Source: Ignatzschineria cameli (GTDB taxonomy: Bacteria; Pseudomonadota; Gammaproteobacteria; Cardiobacteriales; Wohlfahrtiimonadaceae). Taken from it: a stretch of DNA of 64,000 bases. The notes under the pieces are model-generated. The model ran no database searches, was not told the DNA's origin, and saw only the letters and a list, made by a program, of their open reading frames with translations. The first letter of the stretch is position 1. Every line of letters begins with the position of its first letter. Made by a program: the position numbers and the translations under genes. The stretch spans positions 558,001-622,000 of the forward strand of contig NZ_QEWW01000001.1 of NCBI RefSeq assembly GCF_003121895.1, written 5' to 3'. Below are positions 27,579-39,344 of the stretch, piece after piece.

Positions 27579-28862
27579 TTACATCATTCCTAAGAAAGTC
27601 GGTAATCCAAGTGAGATGAAAGGAATATATGTAATCAAGAGCAAGAAGAAGATAAGAATCATCAACCATGGTAATGCTGCTCTAATCGTACTTGTGATAG
27701 GCATTCCCGTTACAGCTGAAGAGACGAAGAGGTTAAGACCAATAGGCGGTGTAATTAACCCGATCTCCATATTTACAACCATAATGATCCCTAGATGAAT
27801 AGGGTCGATACCAAGCTCCATCGCGATGGGGAAGAAGATAGGTGCCAAAATCAGAATAACGGCTGATGGCTCCATAAAACTTCCTGCAATAAGCAAGACG
27901 ATATTGACAATCACTAAGAACATCCATGGAGAGAAGCCCATCTCAATCACCCAACTTGCGATCGATTGTGGAATCTGCTCTGTTGTTAAAACATGGGCAA
28001 AGAGCATGGCGTTAGCAATGATAAACATCAACATCACCGTCATCTTACCCGACTCTAACATCACCTTCGAAAAGTCACTAATCCGCATATCTTTGTAGAC
28101 AAATAACGCTACAAACATTGAATAGACTGCCGCTACAGCTGCCGCTTCCGTTGGTGTATACATACCACTATAGATACCTCCTAAAATGATCACCATTAGG
28201 AGTAGGCCCCAAAGCGCACGTCTAAATGCGACAAACCACTCTTTAACACTGACGCGAGGTTGTGCTGGTAGCTTTTTAACACGCGCAACAATATAGATTG
28301 CCGCCATTAATGCTACCCCTAAAAGTAAGCCTGGGACAACACCGGCCATAAACATTTTACCCACCGATTGCTCTGTAGTAGCGGCATAAACAACCATTAC
28401 GATTGAAGGAGGAATTAAGATTCCCAATGTTCCGGCATTACAGATAATTCCAGCACCAAACTCTTTGCTATAACCTGATTTAACCATGCCGGCAATAGCA
28501 ATTGAACCTACGGCGGCAACTGTTGCAGGACTTGAGCCCGATAGTGCCGCAAAGAGCATACAAGCAAGGACTGAACCGATTGCAAGCCCCCCTCTAATAT
28601 GGCCGACACAAGCATTGGCAAAATCAATTAAGCGTTGAGCTACCCCGCCCGTTGTCATAAAAGCACCCGCAATCAAGAAGAATGGGATCGCTAAAAGAGT
28701 TGAATGTTCAGATGTCTCAAACATCTTAATCGCTAAACTGCGGGGCGAATCAGGACTGAAGAAGATAATAGTTAATGCACTCGATAACCCAAGAGAAATG
28801 GCAACCGGAACACCGATCAACATCAGGGCAAAGAGCAACACAAATAAGAATAATATGGTCAT
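27579..28862 (-). CDS. dctM: TRAP transporter large permease (DctM)
   Basis: The 12-helix membrane subunit of a tripartite ATP-independent periplasmic transporter, which moves organic acids using a Na+ or H+ gradient. 427 aa, typical length; DctM-family blocks ALSGSSPATVAAVGSIAI and NMEIGLITPPIGLNLF are visible. Its start overlaps the dctQ stop by 4 nt (ATGA), so the two are translationally coupled. It is the last gene of the long minus-strand catabolic cluster. Confidence 0.95.
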   Translation of the reverse strand: MTILFLFVLLFALMLIGVPVAISLGLSSALTIIFFSPDSPRSLAIKMFETSEHSTLLAIPFFLIAGAFMTTGGVAQRLIDFANACVGHIRGGLAIGSVLACMLFAALSGSSPATVAAVGSIAIAGMVKSGYSKEFGAGIICNAGTLGILIPPSIVMVVYAATTEQSVGKMFMAGVVPGLLLGVALMAAIYIVARVKKLPAQPRVSVKEWFVAFRRALWGLLLMVIILGGIYSGMYTPTEAAAVAAVYSMFVALFVYKDMRISDFSKVMLESGKMTVMLMFIIANAMLFAHVLTTEQIPQSIASWVIEMGFSPWMFLVIVNIVLLIAGSFMEPSAVILILAPIFFPIAMELGIDPIHLGIIMVVNMEIGLITPPIGLNLFVSSAVTGMPITSTIRAALPWLMILIFFLLLITYIPFISLGLPTFLGMM

Positions 28863-29551
28863 TTTTTCGCTCCTAATTGATCATCTGCCAACTCAATATG
28901 CTCAGCATGTGCAATCTCTTCGAGGGCATCTTTTGCCTCATCTGCAAGACCTAAACCATCTTGTTGATGAGTAATAATTTTATATCCGATCTCAAGATAA
29001 CGCAGAATTAGAAGGAGAAAACCGATGGGAACAATCATCGTAATATGCCAGCGTCTAATCCCAAAACGATCGAGATCTTCAGCTAAAGTTCCAAGTTTGT
29101 AGAAATTAAGCACCCAATCTAAGCTAGCAAAGAGCATAATTCCACCATATAGGAGACATGCTCCAAGACCAATATAGGCTAGAAAACGCTTTATCGGCTT
29201 ATGAAATAATTTAACTAAAGCATCGACACCAATATGCCCGCCGATACGCACGCCATACGACATACAAAAGAAGATTAACCATGCAAAACAGGCTGCGGTA
29301 AAGCGATTAGACCAGTTCATTGAGGTTGCAAGATCCATCATTGCATCCCCTACATCGAGGAAAAAATCTTCCAATTTTGATGGCTCATCCCCGGCAACCC
29401 AATCCGCTAAGCTATAAAAGGGAGTGTAGAGATTATTGAGCATCGTATAGATAAAAGTCACGAAAGTCATCGCGCTTAAAATGAGAACTGTGACAAATTT
29501 TTCAATCTGCTGCCAGCCCCTATCAAGTTTTTGATATGTACTGATAAACAT
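28859..29551 (-). CDS. dctQ: TRAP transporter small permease (DctQ)
   Basis: The four-helix small membrane subunit of the TRAP transporter, here 230 aa. This is longer than a minimal DctQ because of a loop of about 40 residues between helices 1 and 2 (NNLYTPFYSLADWVAGDEPS and on). The conserved stretch MSYGVRIGGHIGVDALV is present. The charged C-terminal tail (about 35 residues) is cytoplasmic. Coupled to dctM by a 4-nt overlap. Confidence 0.92.
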   Translation of the reverse strand: MFISTYQKLDRGWQQIEKFVTVLILSAMTFVTFIYTMLNNLYTPFYSLADWVAGDEPSKLEDFFLDVGDAMMDLATSMNWSNRFTAACFAWLIFFCMSYGVRIGGHIGVDALVKLFHKPIKRFLAYIGLGACLLYGGIMLFASLDWVLNFYKLGTLAEDLDRFGIRRWHITMIVPIGFLLLILRYLEIGYKIITHQQDGLGLADEAKDALEEIAHAEHIELADDQLGAKK

Positions 29552-29698
29552 TCGAAATCCTCTCTTTTTTTACATACAGGGATCAACTCCCCCTAGCCAA
29601 TAGTAATGCGGTAGTAATGCAATGCATAATCAATAGTAGTTAATCTATTGTTCGGCTAAGGGGAGTGATTAAATTTTGATGATATTAAGAAGGGGTTT

Positions 29699-31151
<1,453 letters not shown>

Positions 31152-31724
31152 TCAAGGATATAGACTTTTCCCAGTTGCATCGATTGCGACAATAACAGGC
31201 AACTTTTTAACCTCTAAGCGCCGAATCGCCTCAGGGCCAAGATCCTCAAAAGCGATCACCTCTGCTGCAAGAACACATTTGCCCATTAAGGCCGCTACGC
31301 CTCCTATTGCAGCAAAGTAGACTCCTTGATTTTCTTTTATCGCTTCAATCACCTCTTGACTGCGACTTCCCTTACCTATCATCGCGACTAATCCCGCCTC
31401 AATCAATTGAGGAGAGTAAGCATCCATACGGCTTGCTGTTGTTGGGCCCACAGAACCGATCGCCTCTCCCGGCTTAGGAGGGCAAGGTCCGGCGTAATAG
31501 ATCACTTCCCCTTCAACCTCTATCGGAAGCGACTCTCCCCGGGAGAGCATCTCACTCATCCGTTTATGTGCAGCATCGCGACCGGTATAGAGAGAACCGG
31601 TCAAATAGATAAGATCCCCTGCCTTAAGCGTTGTTAAAACCTCTTGTGTCAGTGGAAGTGTCAACTCCCTGCTCGCTCCTTGCCCACCTGATTGTCCATC
31701 TAATTGCTCATTTGATTGCTTCAT
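31152..31724 (-). CDS. Class-I fumarase / L-tartrate dehydratase type, beta (C-terminal) subunit
   Basis: Beta subunit of an iron-sulfur hydro-lyase such as two-subunit fumarase, tartrate dehydratase or mesaconase. Family signatures: AGDLIYLTGSLYTGRDAAHKRM, YYAGPCPPKPGEAIGSVGPTTASRMD, and GKGS in mid-protein. ATG 31724 is chosen because GGAGG sits 5 nt upstream; the frame itself opens 10 codons earlier. 190 aa is typical. It works with the alpha subunit encoded 182 nt upstream. The substrate cannot be told from sequence alone. Confidence 0.9.
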   Translation of the reverse strand: MKQSNEQLDGQSGGQGASRELTLPLTQEVLTTLKAGDLIYLTGSLYTGRDAAHKRMSEMLSRGESLPIEVEGEVIYYAGPCPPKPGEAIGSVGPTTASRMDAYSPQLIEAGLVAMIGKGSRSQEVIEAIKENQGVYFAAIGGVAALMGKCVLAAEVIAFEDLGPEAIRRLEVKKLPVIVAIDATGKSLYP

Positions 31725-31906
31725 TAATTCCTCCGATCTTATTGATTCTATCAACTTCCTTTTCTCCCTTAGCTGAATTGATTATCGATACATTGATTAT
31801 TGATGCATTGAATTGATGTACTAGTTATCTATAAGTTGGTTTAAGCTACTTTAAGCGACTTTCCCCACCGATACTCTTAAGATAACCGGCAACCTCTTTA
31901 ATACTG

Positions 31907-32752
31907 CTATAAGACCCCTTCTGCGTGGCGATTAGCATGGCAACCAATATTCACAGCAACAGGAAGACCGGCAATATGGGTCGGATAGAGATTGATATTG
32001 ACAGCTAATGCTGTCGTTCTTCCGCCAAAACCAGCAGGACCAATCTCAAGAGCATTAATCTTCTCCAATAATTCTGCCTCAAGCGTAGCTAAAAAGGGAT
32101 CTTCATGATCAATATCGATCGGTTTTAAGAGCGCCTTTTTACTCAAGAGTGCTGCCTTTTCCATTGTTCCGCCTACGCCGACACCAACAATAATTGGGGG
32201 ACAAGGATTCGATCCTGCCTCTTTGACCACCTGTAAAATAAATGCCTTGACGCCCTCTAAGCCATCACTTGGCTTTAACATCTTCAGCTGGCTCATATTT
32301 TCACTCCCAAATCCTTTAGGGGAGACGGTTATCTTCAACTGATCGCCGGCAACGATATCATAGTGGATAACGCCGGGGGTATTATCACCGGTATTGATCC
32401 GATCAAAAGGGCTCTTTACAACAGAATTACGCAGATATCCTCGACGATACCCTTCCCGAATTCCAGCATTAATCGCATCTTCTAACAATCCACCCTCGAT
32501 ATGAAGATCCTGTCCTAATTCCACAAAAACAACTGTCTGTCCGGTATCTTGGCACATTGGGCGCCGCTCCCGCTTAGCAAGATCCGCATTCTCAATAATC
32601 GTCTGTAAAATATTACGCCCTAAAGGAGAGCTCTCATTTTGCATACAATCACCAAGACATTGGTAGATATCATCACTCAATGAGGTATTAGCCTCAATAG
32701 AGAGCTCTGCCACTAAATCGGTAATGGCTGCCACATTCACTTTACGCATCAT
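31907..32752 (-). CDS. Class-I fumarase / L-tartrate dehydratase type, alpha (N-terminal) subunit
   Basis: Alpha subunit that carries the [4Fe-4S] cluster; cluster cysteines are in RPMCQDTGQT, GSNPCPP and the C-terminal NIGCHANRH. It has the family stretch KGFGSENMSQLKMLKPSDG and VGVGVGGTMEKAALLSKKALL. The frame opens at a TTG, but GAGGAGAGGG lies directly before two adjacent ATGs (32752, 32749), so one of these is the start (about 282 aa). It follows the DUF4387 gene with almost no gap, indicating one operon. Confidence 0.92.
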   Translation of the reverse strand: MMRKVNVAAITDLVAELSIEANTSLSDDIYQCLGDCMQNESSPLGRNILQTIIENADLAKRERRPMCQDTGQTVVFVELGQDLHIEGGLLEDAINAGIREGYRRGYLRNSVVKSPFDRINTGDNTPGVIHYDIVAGDQLKITVSPKGFGSENMSQLKMLKPSDGLEGVKAFILQVVKEAGSNPCPPIIVGVGVGGTMEKAALLSKKALLKPIDIDHEDPFLATLEAELLEKINALEIGPAGFGGRTTALAVNINLYPTHIAGLPVAVNIGCHANRHAEGVL

Positions 32753-32764
32753 CCCTCTCCTCAA

Positions 32765-33136
32765 TTATTGCGCTAATTGAAATTGAAAATTGACTAATGG
32801 CCGATGTTGCTGCGCGCCATAGACATCCTTCTCCCCTAACGCTCCGGAAGAGATCGGTCGAACAATAGTGATCTTCAGGGCTTTCGCCGGATCAAAATAG
32901 ACAACATTGAGCACTTTATCAGCAGTGATCCCATAAAGCTCGGCAAATGATGCTTTAGTGATAATCTCTGCTTCTTTACAGCGCTGATAAAACGCCTCTT
33001 CAATAAAGATAATATCGAAGCAGAGTTCAAAAGGACCGGCATTTTTACTACGAATTACCGATGCAACCTCCCGTAATGTGTAGGTCATCATCTTAGATGA
33101 CGCTTGATTATGATTATCTTGTTTTTGAATAAACAT
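32765..33136 (-). CDS. DUF4387 protein
   Basis: A 123-aa protein matching the DUF4387 pattern (YTLREVASVIRSKNAGPFELCFDIIF, then YGI and DPAKALKITIVRP). DUF4387 proteins are typically encoded next to, or fused with, AtuA/DUF1446 proteins, exactly as here. ATG 33136 has GGGGGAAG in front; a second possible start is the MMTYTL pair 15 codons on. Biochemical role unknown; the pair is thought to act as one enzyme or complex in catabolism of unusual acids. Confidence 0.85.
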   Translation of the reverse strand: MFIQKQDNHNQASSKMMTYTLREVASVIRSKNAGPFELCFDIIFIEEAFYQRCKEAEIITKASFAELYGITADKVLNVVYFDPAKALKITIVRPISSGALGEKDVYGAQQHRPLVNFQFQLAQ

Positions 33137-33155
33137 CGCTCTTCCCCCAGATAAC

Positions 33156-33226
33156 GCTTTGAATAACTCTCTGAATAACTCTCTGAATAATTCTCTGAAT
33201 AACCGCTCGAATAATGCTCTGAATGC
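33156..33226. repeat. Degenerate 12-nt tandem repeat (CTCTGAATAACT, about 6 copies)
   Basis: Units GCTTTGAATAAC, TCTCTGAATAAC (twice), a TTCTCTGAATAA copy and two more diverged copies lie between the atuA stop and the DUF4387 start, i.e. inside the operon. Confidence 0.9.
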
Positions 33227-33291
33227 CAGTTTGAGTGAGATTTTGAATCGCTCCTATAGCACAATTAAAAATCTGCCCTTTTGCTAAATGA

Positions 33292-34710
33292 TTACATCGG
33301 TTCATCACATTGACTCCCATCGATCTCCAGATATTCAATGGGAAAAAGTGCCGACTCCGACGCTACTTCTAAAAGATGGTAAAGCGAAAATTGATAGACC
33401 TCTCCCATCTCCGCATCTGAAGGAGAGAATGGAAAAGCAAGATTTCCCGCTGTTGAGATCCGTCCCTCATACCCAAAATGAAGCGCTGTACTTCGCGCAA
33501 AACCACAGATCGCATTCGCTTCCTCTTGTGTCTGAGCACATGCTTCAATAATGATCCCTAACTCTTGAGGAGCCCTATTTTCATCTGCTCGCTCCGGCAG
33601 AAGAGCGATTCCATCTCGTCCATAAATATTGAAGTTGAGATGGAACTCTCCAAAATTACTTGCGGAAAAGTTATCAATCACTCGCTCTTTTACCGCTGCT
33701 AAAATCTCCTCAATCTTCTCAATCATTATTGGATCAGAGACACCGGCGATAGAGATTGTGCGATAACCGATCTTTCTTGCCCCTTCCAGTTTAATGCCAT
33801 ACGTTTCACTAGGATCGAAAGTTGTACCACTTACGGCAACCCGACGCTCATCAATTTGAGTAAATTTTGAACCTGTTAAATTGAGCGCTCCCCCAGGGCC
33901 AGGAAGATGGTAAGGATCTGACTTTTCATAGAGCGTGTGGGCGGCAACTGAGAGTGTTGTACAACGACGATTATCAGCTAATGGTTCAACAATAAAATGA
34001 TCATGCCTCAATGTGCCTAACATGCTATCACTGCCACTTCCCGGTAATGCTGCAATTGCTGCACATTCTAAAATTTTACCAAGATGAAGTGCTAAGGCGC
34101 GATCAAAGCCCTCTCGGATTGCAAAAGCGGCAAAAACAGAAGGATCATAGGCTCTACCTGCCAAAATGAGGTCTACGCCCTGATCGAGAGCCTCAATAAA
34201 TGGGGTTTCTCCCATCTGCCCAACAATCGCACTGCTTGCTAATAGCATCTCTTCGGTTAATGCTTCTGCCGGTGCTAAAGGAGTAATCTTTCCGGCTCTT
34301 AGTGCGCTTAAGAGTGATTCTTTTGGTAATTCACTGTTGATCACCGCTATTTTTAATTTAAGATGCACTTCCGCTAAGATCTCTTTAATAATCTCCAAGG
34401 TGAACTGTAGATGAGATGCCGCACCAGCACCACCAGCCGAACCGATAATAATAGGTATCCCCGCCTCTTTTGCGGCCGGAATCATAATTTTCAGATCTCG
34501 TTTAACCGCCGCTCGATCGGTAAATGATTCTCCACTTCCGAGATAGTAAGGCCCAGGATCGGTTGAACCGGCATCAACGGCAATCACGTGGGGATGACGC
34601 GCCATCCCTTGTTCAAATGAACTCAATGGAAAACCATATCCCAAAATCGCCGTGGGAGATAATATCCGTAACTCCTCTAAAGCGCCCTCTTTCTGCAGTT
34701 TCTCTGCCAT
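33292..34710 (-). CDS. AtuA / DUF1446 family protein
   Basis: A 472-aa cytoplasmic protein of the acyclic-terpene-utilisation AtuA family (DUF1446). The Gly-rich N-terminal motif IIIGSAGGAGAASHL, the mid-protein LILAGRAYDPSVFAAFAI, and LPGPGGALNLTGSKFTQIDERRVAVSG are diagnostic. AGGAGGAG precedes the ATG by 2-3 nt. Despite the family name, members occur in many clusters with dehydratases and TRAP or Tct transporters, so a role in breaking down the imported acid is more likely here than terpene use. Mechanism unknown. Confidence 0.88.
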   Translation of the reverse strand: MAEKLQKEGALEELRILSPTAILGYGFPLSSFEQGMARHPHVIAVDAGSTDPGPYYLGSGESFTDRAAVKRDLKIMIPAAKEAGIPIIIGSAGGAGAASHLQFTLEIIKEILAEVHLKLKIAVINSELPKESLLSALRAGKITPLAPAEALTEEMLLASSAIVGQMGETPFIEALDQGVDLILAGRAYDPSVFAAFAIREGFDRALALHLGKILECAAIAALPGSGSDSMLGTLRHDHFIVEPLADNRRCTTLSVAAHTLYEKSDPYHLPGPGGALNLTGSKFTQIDERRVAVSGTTFDPSETYGIKLEGARKIGYRTISIAGVSDPIMIEKIEEILAAVKERVIDNFSASNFGEFHLNFNIYGRDGIALLPERADENRAPQELGIIIEACAQTQEEANAICGFARSTALHFGYEGRISTAGNLAFPFSPSDAEMGEVYQFSLYHLLEVASESALFPIEYLEIDGSQCDEPM

Positions 34711-34922
34711 CTCTCCTCCTAGTATTATTTCCTAGTATCTATTAATAGATATCTCGATATGCCTATATTATTTGTGTGTTTGTATATTTATATGTTTATA
34801 CGACGTCTATACGTCTATAGATCTCTATCTCTCTCTATATATATCTATATGTGGTATCTATATGTGATTCTATATGTGTTTTATGTATGTTCTATCTATG
34901 TCTAATATTGTTGATCATCCCA

Positions 34923-35849
34923 CTATTCACTGACGGCAAAATACTCTAAACAGAGTGAAGCGATAATCTTACTCAAGGTCTCCTCTGTATTGGTCATGAC
35001 CCGTTTATTGGAAGTAGCAATATAGAGATTGGTGATCAGAGAAGTACTATGAATTCGATGCATCTGAATATTTTTCTGCTCCTCTTTGGGAAGCAGATCA
35101 ATACCTTTACTTGAAAAAATAGTGCAACCCATCGCCTTTGCTACCAATTCGAAAGTTGTTCGAACACTATTGACCTCCAAAATCAGATTTGGCTTACACG
35201 CTAATTTAATCATCTCTGTCTCAATGAGACGTCGATGCCCATTGGGATATGCCGGCAATATCAGTGGTAATACGGCAGCTTTCGCCAATGAAATTCCCTG
35301 CTCCGTTGCCTCGATCTTCATGGAGCGTGGCGCTATTAGATAGAGACTCTCCTTTAAGAGAAAAACAGCATCAAGATCTTGCATATGGACAGGATTGTAG
35401 ATTAATCCCATATCGATTCTACCGGTAATGATCCCCTCTTCAATAGAGACTGTTGATTCCTCAATAACACGTAATTTTGCCTTCGGCATCAACTCATGAA
35501 AGGTACGAATAATGGGGACTGAAAAGTAACGCGCTAAAGTGGGAGGAAAACCAAGAGAGACATTCCCCGCAAGCTCAGCTCCAGAAACCGACTCTACCGC
35601 CTTTTCTAACTGCGTTAAAATTTTGCGGCAATGCTCTAAAAAGAGATATCCCGATTCAGTTAATGTGACACCACGCCCATCTCGAATCAGTAGATTCTTA
35701 CCTAAATCGACCTCTAACTGACGAATCTGCCGACTCAATACAGAGGCAGAGATATCGAGATGATTCGATGCTCGAGTAAAGCTGCCAAATTCTGCTACAT
35801 GGGTAAAGTAACGTAACTGTTTTAACTCTACCCGATCACTCTTTCTCAT
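34923..35849 (-). CDS. LysR-family transcriptional regulator
   Basis: 308 aa. N-terminal winged helix-turn-helix (residues 8-66, GSFTRASNHLDISASVLSRQIRQLE), followed by the two-lobed periplasmic-binding-protein-like effector domain. It lies inside the catabolic cluster. Its AGGAG is within the end of the sdhA-like gene (9 nt between stop and start), so it is co-translated with that gene rather than divergently placed as most LysR genes are. Likely senses the cluster's substrate or an intermediate. Confidence 0.9.
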   Translation of the reverse strand: MRKSDRVELKQLRYFTHVAEFGSFTRASNHLDISASVLSRQIRQLEVDLGKNLLIRDGRGVTLTESGYLFLEHCRKILTQLEKAVESVSGAELAGNVSLGFPPTLARYFSVPIIRTFHELMPKAKLRVIEESTVSIEEGIITGRIDMGLIYNPVHMQDLDAVFLLKESLYLIAPRSMKIEATEQGISLAKAAVLPLILPAYPNGHRRLIETEMIKLACKPNLILEVNSVRTTFELVAKAMGCTIFSSKGIDLLPKEEQKNIQMHRIHSTSLITNLYIATSNKRVMTNTEETLSKIIASLCLEYFAVSE

Positions 35850-35858
35850 CCATCTCTC

Positions 35859-37658
35859 CTAATATGAGCGCTCTTCTGGGGGGATATAGGCCACTTCATC
35901 AGTTAAAGTGAAGTTTCTAACCGGACGATAATCGATCGACACATCACCTTCGGCATCAACCCACGCTAATGTATGCTTCATCCAACCTTGATCATCCCGC
36001 TTTGGAAAATCTTCGCGCGCATGAGCTCCGCGCGATTCCTGACGATTATATGCAGAGGCAACTGTTGTTAATGAACAGGCTAAGAGGTTTGCAAGCTCTA
36101 AAGTCTCTACAAGATCTGAATTCCAGATAAGGCTACGATCATAAACTTTAATCTCTTTAAATTGTTGATACGCCTCTAAAATAGCATCATAGCCCTCTTT
36201 AAGAGTCTCCTCTGTTCTAAAGACCGCAACATCTTTCTGCATTGCTCGTTGCATCTTATCCCGAAGTTGTGCAGTTGCAATAGTCCCATCAGCAAAACGA
36301 ATCTCATCAAATCGTTTTAGGTGATCAATGACAATCTCTGCCGGAATCTCAGGCGTAGCGCTTTGAGGATCGATAATCTCTGCACAACGTTTCGCAGCAG
36401 CACGTCCAAAAACAATTAAATCTAATAAGGAGTTGGAACCTAAGCGATTCGCTCCATGCACAGAGACACAGCCCGCCTCACCTAATGCCATCAATCCTTT
36501 AACAACAAAATCGGGATTACCCTCATGAAGAGTTACTACCTCACCATGAAAATTGGTGGGAATTCCCCCCATATTGTAATGGACTGTGGGGATTACCGGT
36601 ATCGGCTCCCGTGTTACATCAACGCCGGCAAAAGTCATCGCACTTTCGGCAATGGTTGGGAGACGATCAAAGATTATCTCAGGACCGAGATGCTCTAGAT
36701 GAAGATAGACATGATCCTTTAAAGGCCCCACTCCTCTTCCTTCCCGAATCTCTAATAACATCGAGCGAGAAACAACATCTCGAGAAGCAAGGTCTTTAGC
36801 GTTAGGCGCATATCGCTCCATAAAGCGCTCTCCCTTGGCATTCGTTAAAAAACCGCCCTCACCGCGTACCCCTTCTGTAATAAGACACCCTGCACCATAA
36901 ATACCTGTCGGATGAAATTGAACAAACTCCATATCTTGTAATGGCAATCCTGCACGCGCCACCATCCCATTACCATCGCCGGTACAGGTATGAGCAGAAG
37001 TTGCTGAGAAATAGGCGCGTCCATATCCACCGGTTGCCAAAACAGTCATCTTTGCTCGAAAAAGGTGGATCTTACCATCGGTGAGATCCCAAGCTAATAC
37101 GCCTCGACACTCCCCATCAACCATCAATAAGTCGAGAGCAAAATATTCAATAAAAAATTCCGCTTCATGTTTCAAACATTGTTGATAGAGAGTATGAAGC
37201 ATTGCATGACCTGTCCGATCTGCAGCTGCGCAAGCCCTTTGTGCCGGCGCTTTTCCATAACGAGCTGTCATTCCGCCTAAAGAGCGTTGATAGATCTTGC
37301 CATCTTCAGTTCGGGAGAAAGGCATTCCATAATGTTCTAACTCTAAAATAGCAGGAATAGCCTCCCGGCAGAGATACTCAATCGCATCTTGATCCCCCAA
37401 CCAATCAGAACCCTTGACCGTATCATACATGTGGTAGCGCCAATCATCTTCCCCCATATTCCCTAAGGCAGCAGAAACACCCCCTTGTGCGGCAACGGTA
37501 TGAGATCGTGTTGGAAAGACTTTCGTCACACAAGCGGTCTTTAACCCCTTCTCCGCCATACCTAATGTTGCGCGTAAACCCGCGCCTCCTGCGCCGACAA
37601 CGACCACATCATATTGATGCTCTACTATTTGGTAATCCTTATAGCTATACCGCCCCAT
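35859..37658 (-). CDS. SdhA-like flavoprotein, orphan (succinate dehydrogenase flavoprotein family)
   Basis: 599 aa, colinear with the flavoprotein subunit of succinate dehydrogenase. FAD-binding [12 protein letters not shown] near residue 19, the FAD-linking His in [11 protein letters not shown], the [11 protein letters not shown] region, RGEGG, and the substrate Arg region [23 protein letters not shown] are all present. It looks complete. The oddity is context: no sdhB, sdhC or sdhD adjoins it. It sits between a DctP gene and a LysR gene in an organic-acid cluster. It may dehydrogenate a succinate-like substrate with electron transfer through the housekeeping partner subunits or another acceptor. 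Confidence 0.88.
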   Translation of the reverse strand: MGRYSYKDYQIVEHQYDVVVVGAGGAGLRATLGMAEKGLKTACVTKVFPTRSHTVAAQGGVSAALGNMGEDDWRYHMYDTVKGSDWLGDQDAIEYLCREAIPAILELEHYGMPFSRTEDGKIYQRSLGGMTARYGKAPAQRACAAADRTGHAMLHTLYQQCLKHEAEFFIEYFALDLLMVDGECRGVLAWDLTDGKIHLFRAKMTVLATGGYGRAYFSATSAHTCTGDGNGMVARAGLPLQDMEFVQFHPTGIYGAGCLITEGVRGEGGFLTNAKGERFMERYAPNAKDLASRDVVSRSMLLEIREGRGVGPLKDHVYLHLEHLGPEIIFDRLPTIAESAMTFAGVDVTREPIPVIPTVHYNMGGIPTNFHGEVVTLHEGNPDFVVKGLMALGEAGCVSVHGANRLGSNSLLDLIVFGRAAAKRCAEIIDPQSATPEIPAEIVIDHLKRFDEIRFADGTIATAQLRDKMQRAMQKDVAVFRTEETLKEGYDAILEAYQQFKEIKVYDRSLIWNSDLVETLELANLLACSLTTVASAYNRQESRGAHAREDFPKRDDQGWMKHTLAWVDAEGDVSIDYRPVRNFTLTDEVAYIPPEERSY

Positions 37659-38005
37659 CTTCCTTTTTCCTCTGCTCTTTCCAAATTCAATTTACGGTTA
37701 TAAAACTACTCTTAAACAGCGTTCTAATAGCGCTTAATTTATTTCTCCATTTCTCTACTTCTCTATTTCTCTACATCTCTCTCAGTTATTTCTCAGTTTT
37801 ATCAACTATTTCCATCTATTTTAAAAAGGCTACAAGAGAAACTAACAATATCAGCAGATTACCCCCTTAACATTCCCCTATCCTCGTTGTTATAAACGTG
37901 AGATCTGAAGATGTATCACAGCCTGCTGATGATCAATACTTAGGTTCAATCGTTATCCAATCTCTTGTAACCTTTATCTATTATTCGCACGAACCTCACT
38001 TTCTC
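37659..38005. other. Intergenic region between the sdhA-like gene and dctP copy 2
   Basis: 347 nt. Pyrimidine-rich low-complexity sequence (CTATTTCTCTACATCTCT-like) around 37740-37790. No gene, terminator or operator identified. Confidence 0.45.
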
Positions 38006-39109
<1,104 letters not shown>

Positions 39110-39344
39110 CTACGCTGCTCATATCCCCTGTAGTATGTGATTATTTTCACTTCATTATTGTTATTTTCTTGTTATTTTCTTGTTATTTTTATTTATCGTT
39201 ATTGTCGTTGTTATCGTTATTTTTTATGTTGTGCAGGTTGCTTAAGTAACTACTTCTAGTAACTATCTAGTAACTCTTTCGAGTAACTATTTCGAGCTTT
39301 TTTATCACGACTATTCCACCTCCTTCTCTTCTTAGACGCTACTC

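Noticed and set aside
33114-33338. 74-codon minus-strand frame
   Set aside because: Its second half is the translated 12-nt repeat (repeated IQRVIQ-type words); it overlaps atuA and DUF4387.
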